A stretch of 64,000 nucleotides of DNA from Brachypterus glaber (GCA_958510825.1 OY294045.1:7925916-7989915), one strand, 5' to 3'; shown: positions 1-53,362, counted from the stretch's first letter. The notes: generated by a model not told the origin, from the letters alone. Numbers and translations are program-made.

Positions 1-41318
<41,318 letters not shown>

Positions 41319-41610
41319 TTTCGGCGTTTTTATTCAAAAATCTGTCAAAATTATAAGTCGCACATTATTTTCACTTGTTTAAACTTGACGCGCGCGAACC
41401 AAAATACGAAGTGTCATCCATGGAAGGGATTTATAGCGCCAATCCAAATGTGAAACTCTTTCCACGATACGTGTACGAATTTTGCCGACAGTTTGAAATC
41501 GTTATTTTCACTTATGCGCGATTATCAGAGTCGGAGAAAGTACCGAGACTGATGGCTAGAGACAGCATTTGATCATGATTTTGCGCGTATGCATATTATG
41601 CACTTGTCGG

Positions 41611-41619
41611 ATTTATATA
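41611..41619 (-). promoter_or_regulatory. Possible TATA box upstream of LPCAT exon 1
   Basis: On the minus strand the sequence TATATAAAT occurs about 293 bp before the LPCAT ATG, just after a short CG-containing stretch. This would imply a 5' UTR of roughly 260 nt. No clear initiator was found at the expected spacing and TATA-like strings are frequent in AT-rich DNA, so this is only a candidate. Confidence 0.2.
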
Positions 41620-41853
41620 CCGGGGACTTGCAAAAATTAAAATTTAAAAAAATATATTTATCTTCAAGCGTACTAAAATGTTCATATTTTATAACTGAAC
41701 ACACTAGTTAGAAGTGTTCTATTTTTTTACACTAAAAAAATGTAGTAAGCCGTAAAAAAAAGTTAGTTAGCAAAACCACCACTGGCGGCAGCACTCTTTG
41801 ATGACAGCCATACTTCAAACTTGTTTGTTTATTATGTAAACAGGTGGTTAACT

Positions 41854-42925
41854 CACGATTCACTCACCGCAGTAATGAGGAGAATCCAGCGCATGCGCAC
41901 TGATTCTGTTTTGACGTATGCCTAAAATTATTTTAAGGTTATGAAACATTCTTTTGCAGAATTTTACAAAAATATCTACTTTTTTATGCATATTGTTACA
42001 CCAGGCAAGCATTTATTTTTTAATTAGCTAAAGCTAAATTATTTAGCCTAGATATAATCCTATTTGATTCTTAAAATATATCGCCTTCTAAATTCTGAAA
42101 TATCATATCTAAAAAATGCCTCCCATTAAAAAAAAAAACATCAAACCAGCAAACTACCAAACCAAACCATTATTAACGTTAACCAACGCCTCCCATTAAA
42201 AAAAAAAACACCAAACCAAACCATTGTTAACGTAAACCAACGCCTCCCATTAAAAAAAAAAACACCAAACCAGCAAACTACCAAACCAAACCATTATTAA
42301 CGTAAACCAATGCCCCCATTAAAATAATCAAACAGAAATTCTTGAGTATTTTAACAATATTTTGCTATATATTCTAACAAAAAAACTAGTGTACTGGTAG
42401 TAGTAGTTTGGTAGTTTGCTGGTTTGGTGTTTTTTTTTTAATGGAAGGCGCTGGTTTACGTTAATAATGGTTTGGTAGTTTGCTGGTTTGGTGTTTTTTT
42501 TTAATGGGAGGCGTTGGTTCACGTTAACAATGGTTTGGTTTGGTGTTTTTTTTTAATGGGAGGCGTTGGTTAAGGTTAATAATGGTTTGGTTTGGTAGTT
42601 TGCTGGTTTGATGTTTTTTTTTAATGGGAGGCATTTTTCAGATACGATATTTCAGAATTTAGAAGGCGATATATTTTTCAGATACAGATATATTTTAGGA
42701 ATCAAATAGAATATTTAGGCTAAATAATTTAGCTTTAGCTAATTAAAAAAATAAATGCTCGCCTCGTGTAACAATATGCATAAGAAAAAAGTAGATATTT
42801 TTGTAAAATTCTGCAAAAGAATGTTACGTAAGCTTAAAATAATTTTTGGCATACGTTAAAACAAAAATAAGAAAATCAGTGCGCATGCGCTGGATTCTCC
42901 TCATTACTGCAGTGAGTGAATCGTG
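41854..42925. mobile_element. Foldback element, 1072 bp, upstream of LPCAT
   Basis: Outer arms start CACGATTCACTCACCGCAGT and include GAATCCAGCGCATGCGCACT. Inner parts hold three to four tandem units of about 60 bp (CCTCCCATTAAAAAAAAAAA, CAAACCAGCAAACTACCAAA) on each side in opposite orientation, around a centre near 42350. Confidence 0.8.
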
Positions 42926-43069
42926 TTGACTCGAGATTCTGTGCAAAAACCTTGTGTGAAATTGATTAAAAATGATTGAAGAAGAATATATGGTTTATAC
43001 ACCTACAAATCTCTCCGAAATTTCAAATGCTACATTAGAAAAGTTACCCCTTTGGTGGTAGAGTTAGAT

Positions 43070-43350
43070 TTTTTTATAATAAGATTCACTTTCAGCAACC
43101 TCAAAAACCCCAATATACCAGTTTTCACGATAACTACCCCGCACCCCTCAGGGAGTAAAATTAGAAAAAAATTATTACCACATTCATATTCGTCGACCCC
43201 AAAAACCCCTATATACCAATTTTGACGAAAATAATGAAAATATTTAAAAATATTTACCCCCACACCCCTGCGGGTGTGGAGAAAATTTTTATTATCAGAT
43301 TCAATTTCAGCAACCTTAAAAACCCCTATATAGCAATTTTAAAATTTTTG
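43070..43350. repeat. Degenerate tandem repeat, about 110-120 bp period
   Basis: Three copies of TCAGCAACCTCAAAAACCCC..ATATACCAATTTT separated by A/T-rich and 'ccccacacccctgcggg' pieces. Same module family as 9130-9370 and 17530-17640. Confidence 0.55.
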
Positions 43351-43882
43351 TAAAAAAAAAATGTTTCCAAATTTGCAATGCCGCACCCCAATATTCACTA
43401 AAAAAAATCCCAAGCGAGAACTTTTGGTAACATACCTGTATGCCAAATTTCAAGTCTTTAGCTTAAAGCGTTTTTATGTTATCGTTCTTACAAGATTTCC
43501 TGGACAGAACGACCGATCGTTTTGTCATCGTTTTGCTGTGAACGCATCGATACCGTACTGATACTATTATAGTTTATTTTTTAATCGACAGATGTCGCTG
43601 TGTGCACAACAACTTTAATATGTGATGCTATGTTGCCGATCCTATGAAATTTTATATTTTTGTTATGAATAATTTCGTAAAAGTAATACTGAATACAGGT
43701 AAAGGTGAATTTGGCAAATAAAAGTGGACAATTTGCCAAGTTTTGTTTTGTTTAAAAATTAAAACTTTTAATTTTTAAGAATTTCAGTAAAATTTTTGGA
43801 ATTTACTAATCACATACATTTTTATTTTTTAAGAAATTTAAAAATAATTTTAAGAAAGATTTATAGCTTAAAACTGTTTCAA

Positions 43883-44150
43883 TGCAGTGGTAGCTCAGTC
43901 TAGAAGACACTGGTCTTCTAACCAAGAGGTCCGAGATTCGATCCTCGGTCAGAGAAGAAAAATTTTCAAAAAAAAATCCACCGTAACCATGTGCTTCGGA
44001 GGGCACATAAAGCCGTCAGTCCCCCTGGGTTAGTAGGCATCGCTACTAACCACCTAAAACAGGGTTAAAGATGCAACAGGCGCCGGAACTACCCACTGCG
44101 GTGGGTCTCCCCGTCGATAAAGTCATACGCTAAATAAATAAATAAATAAA
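43883..44150 (+). mobile_element. SINE derived from tRNA-Arg(UCU)-like sequence
   Basis: Head TGGTAGCTCAGTCTAGAAG, anticodon-like loop CTTCTAA within CTGGT..ACCAAG, B box GAGATTCGATCCTCGG. Body with GGCACATAAAGCCGTCAGTC and an (AAAT)n tail. AATGCA flanks both ends as a possible short target duplication. Confidence 0.7.
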
Positions 44151-44485
44151 TGCATCAAAAATTAAAACCTAAAATAATTTGATAAAACGTTAATTAAAAG
44201 TTGTCATATTTTAGCCTCGTTTATTTTTTACATAACTACAAGCTTTTTTTTTAATTTTTATAAATATATTTTTTAACTTAATTATATTAAAAGCTGTGCG
44301 AATTATGATAAGGGGTCATACATAAAATACGTAACTTACTTAGGGGGAGGGGGTAGTATTTGGCTTTACAATGCGTTACTAGGTGGAATCAAGGCTAATA
44401 TAAGGTTACCTAACGCTCTTTATTATTAAAAAAAAAAACTGTTTGTTGTTTTATTTAAAAAAAATAGGGGATTCTTGGCCGCTAG

Positions 44486-44531
44486 CATTACGTATTCGAA
44501 AGCATAATAATATTATGCTTTTGAATACGTG
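44486..44531. repeat. Near-perfect palindrome
   Basis: TTACGTATTCGAAAGCATAA pairs with its complement around AATATT, one mismatch. Within a partial Harbinger-type element whose left end GGGGTCATACATAAAATACG is at 44315. Confidence 0.5.
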
Positions 44532-44634
44532 ACGTGATTATGCAATATTAAAAAAATGTCCACAATCATTTAAGGAGGGATTGACAAAAAACTCCCAAAT
44601 TTTGGACAATTTTTTCTTCTTTTAGGGCCACTTG

Positions 44635-44759
44635 CACCAACTTTTGATCTGTGATTATCTCGACTAAACCGAGTTTAAGTTAAAAATGCTGCGTTCCGAT
44701 TGGTTGACCGTCCATTTAATCCAAGATTAAAGTTAAACCATCGTTGGTGCAAGTGGCCC
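44635..44759. mobile_element. Harbinger MITE, 125 bp
   Basis: Termini GGGCCACTTGCACCAAC, duplication TTA at 44632-44634 and 44760-44762. Same termini as the coding-remnant element at 9740-10883. About 215 bp upstream of the AIRIM ATG. Confidence 0.85.
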
Positions 44760-44975
44760 TTAAAAAACATAATTAGGGATTTTTGACAATAGCACAACGG
44801 CAACAACGTTGCCGGGTAGTCACCAGTTTAGAAGTATCAAGTGCAGATGTCGCCATTAGTTTTCCGAGTCCATAAGTAGTTATTAGTTAATATTTTTATT
44901 AAAAAACAGGTTAATTACCTATTAAATGTTTACTAAAATAATATTTTTACATAGTTTTAATTATTCTTAGTGATC

Positions 44976-47634
44976 ATGAATAAAACGAATAGTGATTTAG
45001 AGCAGCAAGTTCAAAAAAATGTTGTGAATTTTTGTAAACAATTACCTGCACATGTTGACAAATGGAGGTCGATAATACAGGAATCTTTGAAACCTTTAAA
45101 TGGTTTGATTAATTTTTGTGACCAGCTTCGACATGTTGAAAAGTAAGTGACAAACCCAACGACAAACCTCAAAAATGTTTTTTTTTTTAATTTAGTTATT
45201 TTTTTTATAGGTCCGAAATAAAACATATGGATAATTTTGAAAAAGTTCAAAATCAATTACTTTTTCGAATTTTAACGGAAATTGAAGAGGAAATTAAAAA
45301 CCTTAAAACATTTGTGTAAGTATACAGTGTGATCCAAAAGTCACCCATCCCCTTTTACTTTTGAACAAGGTAAAATATCGATTTCAAATTTGAAACAAAT
45401 AATTACGTAAAAAGTCGGGCTATTTTTTACATATATTTTTGATGTATTCAGACTTTAAAATGTGGGTAGGGGCATCTTTCCATTTGACCATTTAATTTTT
45501 AATTTTTAAACTTTTTTAGGTTTTGATTTTTGATTTTGGTTTTTGCTAAAAATACGATTTTTTAGGATTTTGTTGTAAATTCAAGAAATTTTAACAAAAA
45601 TTACAGTTTTTAACCCTACTTTAAACCCCCCAAAAATTTCTTAAAATTAAATTAAAAATAGAGCATTTTATAATCTTTAAAATGTATCACATGATTTCCC
45701 TTCCTATTAAAAAAAAATTGTCCATACTTTAAGGGCTAAAAATATCAAATATATGTCAAAATATAGTTTAAGATGCCTTATTTAACCGTTCCAAATTTGA
45801 AGTCAAATGATTTTCGAAACTAGATGTATACGATCTTTTTTTACAGTTTTTAATGCAGAATCACCCCACAGTATTTAAATTTATTTTGCTGAAATTTTTA
45901 GTTCCTATTTTTGATGCTCAGAAATTGCTTCTTTAATTGCAATTTTGTCGAAAACAGTTAGCCGTACGGTGTTACATAAAAAGTACCTTTTTTAAGTATT
46001 TTTAATTAAAGATTATTATATTATTAAAAAAATGCCAAAAAATCTACAGATAAAAAAGTTTGAGTCAAAAACGCCAAAAACTACTTTTTAGATGTATCCT
46101 TAGGATGGTCGTAACTTCCTTAGGAAACGTTCAGTTATTACGTAACGCAAAATATGGCCATTTTTGACCCCACACTGGGAAGCGGAGTAACATTTTCGAG
46201 ACCTCCCACACATATTTTTTTACAAAAGGTGAAAAAATTGAAAGGAAATTTTGCTTTATGGTTTAAACCGGTTTCTTACCGGTTATTGTGCTTTAACCCA
46301 AAACCGGTCTGATGTAATTTCCACAACCGCTTAACCGAGTATGGGCTATGGTTTTCCATCTCTAATTTGTTTTTCTTTAAAGGATTTAGTGTATTATTAA
46401 CCACGCCGTGTGCAATAAAATTTGCAAGGAATCCGTCTCTTTAGGCCTAGATCATTGTTAAAAACGTGATCCAATAAACATTTTATAAGTTTATAATTTT
46501 GTTACTGTAGGTACTTCGCATATAGATTTTTGAATACTCGTATTTTCTCTAATATACCCTAAAATTTTCAAAATCCAACTATTTTTTTTAAAGATTTTGA
46601 AAAAATCCGTTATTATTTCCTGGACTTATATCTCAAAAATGTTAGGTGCTCGAATTTTTCTAAGAACAGATTCAGATTCTACGCTCTTGAATTAGTAAGA
46701 AAAAATTACTTTCAGATCAGGGCAAAAAAAAGTTGCGATTTGTTGCCTGGTGTAATAAATGTTCTATAAAATGAAACATTTATTATCTTAGTTTATTTAC
46801 ATATGAAAATTAATACCAAATAAAAATTTTATTAGTTTCTTTTTTTTTGGCTCAAATTACCTTTTAAAACAAAAGCCTATTTCATTGGCAGGAAGTATCC
46901 TATATTTTTTTTGCAATATTTTACACTGCTACAAGTTTAAAATTTGCAGGGGTTATTACATTTTTTATCTTTATTGTTTCATCTTTTTATTTGAACTCGG
47001 GTTGATTCCGTTGGTTTGGGGTTTTTTTCAGCTTACAAAAGTGATGATGATGATTTTCTATTAGAAAATTTTTATTAAGAAAACAATGGTAGCGTTTTAG
47101 TTCAAGTACTGATAGGATGAACTGATTCTGTGTAATACAAGATCAGCGAAATCTTTTCGCCATCAATGAAAATATTTCAGGCATTTCCTGTTAAAATCCC
47201 GAACTTAAGCGACAAATAAAAATCTTTTCGGAATCTCAAAATATTTGTTTTGAATAAAATAATTACCCAATTAAATTGTTATTGATCTTTGTTTTAGTGA
47301 TCAACTAAATAAGGCCAATATCGATTTAAAGAACAAACTCCATATTCTAGAAGCATCAACCATACAATTAGATTGGGATACAAACTCCATCTTAATTAAT
47401 GGAAACGCCACCCAACCATCCTTGGAAAGGATCTTACAAGACGGACTGGAATTCAGAACATATTTTTCCATGGCTATGGATAAAATTAATAAAAATATGA
47501 AATATATAGATATAAGAAATGAAAATTATTTAAAGGAGTTGGAAAACGCATTTAAAATTGATTTGAATCATAAATGTATTATGAATTTGTTAGCTGTCAC
47601 ACAATATGTTGATAATGAAAAATCGATAACATAA
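44976..47634 (+). CDS. AIRIM: AIRIM/C1orf109-like ribosome maturation factor (three exons)
   Basis: Exons 44976-45142, 45211-45315 and 47298-47634 join to a 202-aa protein ending in TAA at 47632-47634. Junctions are GTAAGT/TTATAG and GTAAGT/TTTTAG with phases 2 and 2; total 609 nt. Seen: an N-terminal helix WRSIIQESLKPLNGLINFCD, an acidic helical middle (EIEEEIKNL) and a C-terminal block PSLERILQDGLEF...Y. Length, the W...PL..L..L..QL pattern and the PS...L helix fit the AIRIM (DUF4477) family, which assists 60S maturation with the AFG2 ATPase. The family call is from memory of the pattern; the gene model itself is stronger than the name. Intron 1 is 68 bp, intron 2 is 1982 bp with a MITE in it. 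A 125-bp MITE sits about 215 bp upstream of the ATG. LPCAT is divergent on the other strand. Confidence 0.65.
45314..45830. repeat. Family P repeat, copy 2 (in AIRIM intron 2)
   Basis: Starts near ATACAGTGTGATCCAAAAGT and shares its body with 27110-27560. Confidence 0.5.
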
Positions 47635-48250
47635 GAAATATACATTTTATTTGTATCCAATTTAATTCATTTATTTTTTACCCTATAAGCCTAAGGCTAA
47701 TTCTGAAATGTCCATTAGAATGTTATTTTTTTTTAATTTCTTTTATATTAATTCTTTTAGTATACATATAGATCTTGACAGCACGGAAAATAAGCGTTTG
47801 AAAATCTTTTATCCAAGATAAGTGAGAAAACCGGAAGTAACGAAACCAGAAGTGACGAAACCGGAAGTGGGGATTTTTTCCCAAATAGTTCTCAAATAGT
47901 TCCTCTAGGCTAAAGCCTGATCCATACCAATCCGATAATGTGTATCGAATTAGCTGACTATTAAAGTACTAGTAATATATCGTTATAACGACAGTATTCC
48001 AAGAAAGCGAATTTATTAATTTTAAAAGTTTTGTTAGTGGCAGGAAATAACATGTGGCGCCACCTATAGCATAAGCTGTCAAGTGCACTAAAATTGAAAA
48101 ATTACACAAGTCTGTACTATTCGGCAATCGTTCTCAATCGGGTTATAGCCTAAATAAATAACCAATATAATACTATTCGTGAATGGTTTCCTTTTGATAG
48201 GCGAATCGTCTTTGCTTCTAAGGTCAAAATGCCCATTTATGACCAATGAC
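47635..48250. other. Downstream of AIRIM
   Basis: No canonical AATAAA close to the stop. A three-copy 15-bp minisatellite (ACCGGAAGTGACGAA type) lies at 47821-47868, and a partial ACTAGT terminus of family B type at 47968-47984. Confidence 0.4.
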
Positions 48251-48251
48251 A

Positions 48252-48502
48252 GTTTATATACTCGTGTCAATCTGAGAATGCGACTCTGACGTCACAGCGC
48301 GTAAACTAAATACCACTCTGTAGGGTAATTGAAACTTATTTCTTAAGATGTAACAAATGATTTTTGTTTATATACATTTTCTATATAATAATTATGTGTT
48401 AAGTCTAAATAAATAAGTTTCAGTACACTACAGAGTGCTTTTTAATTTACGCGCTGTAAGTCAGAGCCGCATTCTTCCAGATTGTACCGAGTATAAGTGT
48501 TT
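48252..48502. mobile_element. Foldback MITE, about 90-bp arms
   Basis: TACTCGTGTCAATCTGAGAA, GACTCTGACGTCACAGCGCG and CCACTCTGTAG recur in inverse order on the right. Confidence 0.7.
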
Positions 48503-48688
48503 TGACTATTAAAAACTGTTCACGAACAATCCTTCCCCTCTATGGTTATGTGTTAACACATAAAAATTAAAGACTTTTTATCTTCGAATTATATTTTTAA
48601 TTTAAGCCAACAATGGATAATTATGTTAAGTTAATTAACTAGGTACGATTTAGGCAACCAGGCTTCTAAATCCTACCGTTTGCAGACC

Positions 48689-48841
48689 TTAAGGCATATC
48701 CAGAAGCTTACATAAGAACATAAAACATAAGAATACAGTGCCGTGATTGGCTTACAAGATAAATGGCGGTACATCAAGCCAATCACGGCATCGCATTGTT
48801 ATGTATTACGTTCTTATGCAAACATGTGGATATGCTCTTAA
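48689..48841. mobile_element. Hairpin MITE flanked by TTAA
   Basis: TTAAGGCATATCCAGAAGCT pairs with the right end; inner arms GCCGTGATTGGCTT / AAGCCAATCACGGC. Confidence 0.7.
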
Positions 48842-49372
48842 TATAATATGTAAAATATTGCTTATAAATGTCGTAAAGTTTGGTAGAAAATTTTGTATAC
48901 GTTTAAAAATGATTATAGTACTACCATAGTACTACTTAAACTTAAAAGAAAGAGTAAGTTCTAAAATGTAACTAGTTACGAAAAAAATAAAAGAATATGT
49001 TAGGTGGTAGGATTATGGCGACCTTACCCTTACTGTAAGGGCCTTAAATTCTTTGCACAGTTGCACTCTAAATTTGTCCGTCAATCTTACAGTAGTTTTA
49101 ACTGTAATAATTAAAGCAAATTTACAATTTCAGAATTTGAATTTACAATATTTATTAAATTAACCTCAATATTACTGGATTTAGTAAAATCTCAGCTCTT
49201 TTCCTGACGGTACAATATTTTTGCATAAAATTCATGCATGTGGTCCAAAAACCTGGCACTTTTACAGACAGTCCCGAAAATTACCAGAATAATAGCTTAC
49301 ATTCTACAAAAGAGCAGTAAAATTACCAAAATAAAAATTCACATTTTTACAGATAACTGTGAATTTACAGTA

Positions 49373-50289
49373 GGGGTGACCGGGGCTAATTGTCGCACTT
49401 TTTATTCAAAGTCAGTGTTTTCCTTTATTTTTGTATTTTTTTTTAATTGACCCAGTGGTAATTTTAGCTGCATGTTTCAGTAACATTATTTAAAGAAAAA
49501 ACATAAAAAAATTTATAGGGTATTAGAGTTATGTTTTTTTTGTGAAGTCTTGAAAATTGCGACAACGTGCCCCATCACGGGGCACGTTGTCGCGGCACTT
49601 CAAGTATACTTTTTTGAAGAAATATAAAGGCATTTATAAAAATTATAAATAACTAATAAGACATGTGCCTCCCCACAAGCTGATTGTTATCTAACCTTTT
49701 AATTTTTTGCCAAAATTTCCAACTTTATAATTAAATAATATTTTTTTGATTTTTTTTTTTAATTTAATATAATTTAATAAACGAATTTATTTGCTATTCG
49801 ATAAAGTTTCACTTTTTTAGACAGTTTTGAATAAAAAAATGCCAAAAAGAAAATGTTATACCATGAACATATCTCCAGATCATGCGACAACTAGCCCCAA
49901 ACCAAATGCGACAACTAGCCCCAGTGGTCAATTTTACGTTATGTATCAAGTACTTTCTAATTAACGAATAAACACTCCTAAATGAAAACGTCAACAAATA
50001 ATATACATCTTAAACTATTATTATACATAAAATTCTCTTATCTTAATGCTTTAAATCAGTAAAAATAAGAAAAAATATTTACCACAAAAAAATTACTAGG
50101 CTCTTTAATTTTCACATTTTTTGGTTTATCTGGATGCTTTTTTAATTTATTGCATTTAAGTTTACAAATGATAAATGGTACTGTTGTAACGCAGCGGTTA
50201 ATATTGGTTTGGCGCAGAAAAATATTTTACTTTTTAAGATGTAAGCACTTCGACAACTTAGCCCTGCGACAACTAGCCCCGGTCACCCC
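49373..50289. mobile_element. TA-target DNA transposon E3 with internally repeated terminal motif
   Basis: Termini GGGGTGACCGGGGCTAATTG and, reversed, GGGGTGACCGGGGCTAGTTG; TA at 49371-49372 and 50290-50291. The inner motif GCGACAACTAGCCCC recurs at 49883-49898, 49907-49922, 50251 and as an inverted pair GACAACGTGCCCC / GGGGCACGTTGTC at 49561-49592. 917 bp, no transposase. Confidence 0.8.
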
Positions 50290-50644
50290 TACTGATTTAA
50301 ATTTACCACTTTCTTTTCTGGCAACATATGACCTACTTTATTTGCTGTAAAATTACCATATTTGCATTTACAGTGTGCGATAATTCGAATGTTTTTAGCG
50401 AAAAATTAATACATATATGAGATTTCTAGTAATATTGGGGGATTAAGTAAATTTAATGACGAATTAGAAAAAAATAAATAATTAAAGAATTAGTGTAAAC
50501 GCTATTTTTCCGCGAATACGCCTTAAAATTTATTTTTTTCAGTGTAATAATATTGACATATCGAAGAATCTTTTTCTATAGAAAAGGATACGCAACAGAA
50601 AATTTTGAAATGAATGGTTCTACAATAAAAACAGTGAAAATCCG

Positions 50645-50775
50645 AATTGCTTTTTGTAAGGATGGCGTCGGGGCGCCGGCGCCACTATCGATTCAAACTC
50701 TGACGGCGTGAGTTTGTGAGTGCGACGCGAACCGTTAGGGACGTTTTTTTCGCCGCCTCCGAATCAAAGGTGCGT
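50645..50775 (+). promoter_or_regulatory. CG-rich patch, possible promoter/5' exon
   Basis: A strikingly GC- and CpG-rich stretch (GGCGTCGGGGCGCCGGCGCC, GTGCGACGCGAACCG) in AT-rich surroundings, ending GAATCAAAG before GTGCGT, a good plus-strand donor. It could be a 5' UTR exon of a gene running right. The ATG in it is followed by a stop after 13 codons. No later exon could be identified. Confidence 0.25.
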
Positions 50776-51500
50776 ATTTTTTAGTAGAATTTCAATTAAA
50801 TTTTGATTTTTTTAAATTATTGAACTCTAATTTAAATGACTAAAAACAATAAAATTTTGAAATGTTACAAATAAATATGTTAATGTCATTTGGGGATCCC
50901 TTCAGCCATTTGCTCTCCTAATTACTTTTATCTTGTTTCATTATTTTTTTTAAATAAAAAAAGGAGCTGTTGCTTTTGAAGGCCTTGGTACTAGTAATTG
51001 AATCCAGCTTAAAAATCATAGTCAATATTATTTTTTCTTCGATTGATTCTAAAAGCGACACTTTTTGTCCATGTTTTACGGGCCAAAAGTTGAACTTTGT
51101 GAACCAAAAAGTTTTTTTCGCCCGCTTACTAAAACTTGTTATTTTTAAGCTTTTTAAAAGAAGATGCTTTACCTTTACTGTAATATTTATAAAGAAATAT
51201 GACCTTTTGGTAATTTTTGGTCTTGAACTAACTGTTCTTTTTGGCCAGATACAGTTATTATAATCATTTCATACAAAATAAAAATTTCTTCTATAAATTA
51301 ACCTCAAAATATATGTTAACCGATTAATCTGTATTCCATTAAAATAAATTACAAACAAAAAATTTCAATTGTAAAATTAATTTCAATATTTATAATATTC
51401 ATAGAAAGGTTTCAGAAGTATTAATATTTTCTTAACAGACACATTTTAAAAGAAATTGATCAAAACACCAAGCTAATTTGAAAATGAAACCGCAAGGAAA
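50776..51500. other. No gene recognised
   Basis: AT-rich; a 97-codon plus-strand open frame at 50970-51263 lacks any recognisable motif and looks like chance. Confidence 0.4.
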
Positions 51501-51507
51501 AGAAACC

Positions 51508-52196
51508 ATTCAATTGTTTTTGTAGCGGTTTGATTGGACAGAAATTTGTCATGGATAAGTAGATAAGTAATAAGACAGTAAAAAGAAATATTTTTTGAAC
51601 TTTAAAATTAAGTATATTTTAATAATTTATTATAATTAGTAACAATCGAATAAAAAATGAGCTAGCAAAAAATTTAACTTTTCGCCCTTGTATTATAAAT
51701 AACTATTATTAAAAAAAACTAGTAGTACCTACCTAGCTAAAATTCAAAAAAAGCAAAATGCAAAAAAATACAAAATGAAATAATAGTTTTAGGTAAAACT
51801 AAATTTAAAAATATTTAGTGTTTTTTTTTTCATTATCCGATGAACCTAATAATTCTAAACCATATCACAGTTCGTCGTTATTTATTTACTTTTAGTTTGA
51901 CTTTTGAAACCACTCAGTTTTCTTAAAAATAGTTATTTTTAATACAAGGGTCAAAAGTTAAATTTTTCCTTTTTTTTAGAAGGCAAGGGCCAGGCAATAG
52001 GGCCCAGGGTAATAAACCTACGAAATCGAAATTTAACTTTTTGCCCGTGTATTATACAATATTTTTTGTTCGATTGTTACTAATTATAATAAATTATTAA
52101 AATATACTTAATTTTAAAGTGCAAAAAATATTTCTTTTTATTTATCTAGTTATCCGTGACAAATTGCTGTCCAATCAAATCGCTACAAAAACAATG
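51508..52196. mobile_element. Foldback element, about 180-bp arms
   Basis: CAATTGTTTTTGTAGCGGTT with GATTGGACAG, AGTAACAATCGAATAAAAAA and TTAACTTTTCGCCCTTGTAT recur inverted on the right; the loop has further inverted pieces (AATACAAGGG). Confidence 0.7.
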
Positions 52197-52256
52197 GAGC
52201 TCTCTACAACTAGAATTATGAAACAAAAGACGTGTACCCTATCTCTATCTCATTTG

Positions 52257-52345
52257 TGCTACACTTTCCAGCAACCAAATAAATACTGTATTTGTTTTTC
52301 ATACAACAAATACAATATTTATTTGGTTGGCCGGAAAGTGTAGCA
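52257..52345. repeat. Hairpin, about 38-bp arms
   Basis: TGCTACACTTTCC, AACCAAATAAATA and TATTTGT are mirrored after a 10-nt loop. A degenerate second version lies at 52464-52533. Confidence 0.75.
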
Positions 52346-53056
52346 GTGAGCGGCACGAACGAACATAGCTAATGTGAATCTGTAGAATAAGATAATTCTA
52401 CTAAAATTTAGATGACGCCAGTAATTTCTTTAATAAAAATACTATAGTTAAACTTTTCGCCCGGCCAAGTAAATATTGTATTTGTTCAACAAAGAACAAA
52501 TACAGAATTTGTTTGGTTGCGTGGAAGTGGGAGTGTATGTATGTCTTCTATCCTTTTTGGGCAGAACTTTTGTCCCTGTCTAATTTAACGGGAGAAATCG
52601 CTATTGAGTCGTTTCTTTTGCTTGCAATTAGTTTATAAGTTACTTTGTATTCAAGTAATAAATTTGGGTTTGTATAACTTTACCAGTCATCATGTACAGA
52701 GTTGATTAGTACTGTACTAAAAAATATATTTTAGGTTCCTTGTAACAAGGAACCGAAAATATTTTTTTTGAGATACGATGTTTTAAAATTTACAGAGCGA
52801 TGTAATCTACAAAAAAAAAACTGTGCAAAATCTGTTTTTTATTTAAAATTCAACAAATGAAAAATCTTTCTTCTGTATTTAGAATTTATAAACATCTTTA
52901 GTCATCTTTGTGTGGTACCCAAGTCTGGGCAACTTATTTTTAATCTGACGTTTGACATACTTTTTTAAAACGGAAAACTTATCACGTTTATAAATTTAAT
53001 AAAAAAAGCCTGTTAAAACCTTTAACAAAAGTTCCCGAATTTAGATTGCTTTTAAG

Positions 53057-53130
53057 ATGAATAATTGTATGTCACTTAACGTAATGGCTTTCACAAAAAG
53101 CAAACGATTGACTTTGTTGTTGAGAACGAT
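53057..53130 (+). CDS. Candidate first coding exon (weak)
   Basis: ATG followed by MNNCMSLNVMAFTKSKRLTL and LLRT, running into a good donor (AT before GTAAGT). No partner exon or family could be identified, so it may be chance; a link to the CG-rich patch at 50645 is speculation. Confidence 0.15.
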
Positions 53131-53317
53131 GTAAGTAAAGTTCTTTAAAAATAATAGTATCAAAACGGCTTATTCAAAATTATAATTATAAATTTTTTTA
53201 AGTAAGGCTTTCTGTGCCACATCAAGTGATTTCGCCGATTTTAACTAAAATTTAGCACTCCTAAAAACTCAAAGAAAGTCATTAATAGTATATTGTTTTA
53301 CTAAGAGGAAAAGTGAA

Positions 53318-53362
53318 GCTTTTTTTTACTAGTCTGTAGAACTACAGACTAGTAAAAAAAGC
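53318..53362. repeat. Perfect hairpin containing ACTAGT
   Basis: GCTTTTTTT..ACTAGTCTGTAG and its complement with a 1-3 nt loop. Nearby small palindromes: GCGCAAAATTCAATTTTGCG(C) at 53487 and GCCGTAACC..GGTTACGGC at 53627-53652. Confidence 0.6.

Noticed and set aside
53057..53130. Treating the short ATG-to-donor frame as a confident gene start
   Set aside because: Kept only as a weak feature because no downstream exon was found.
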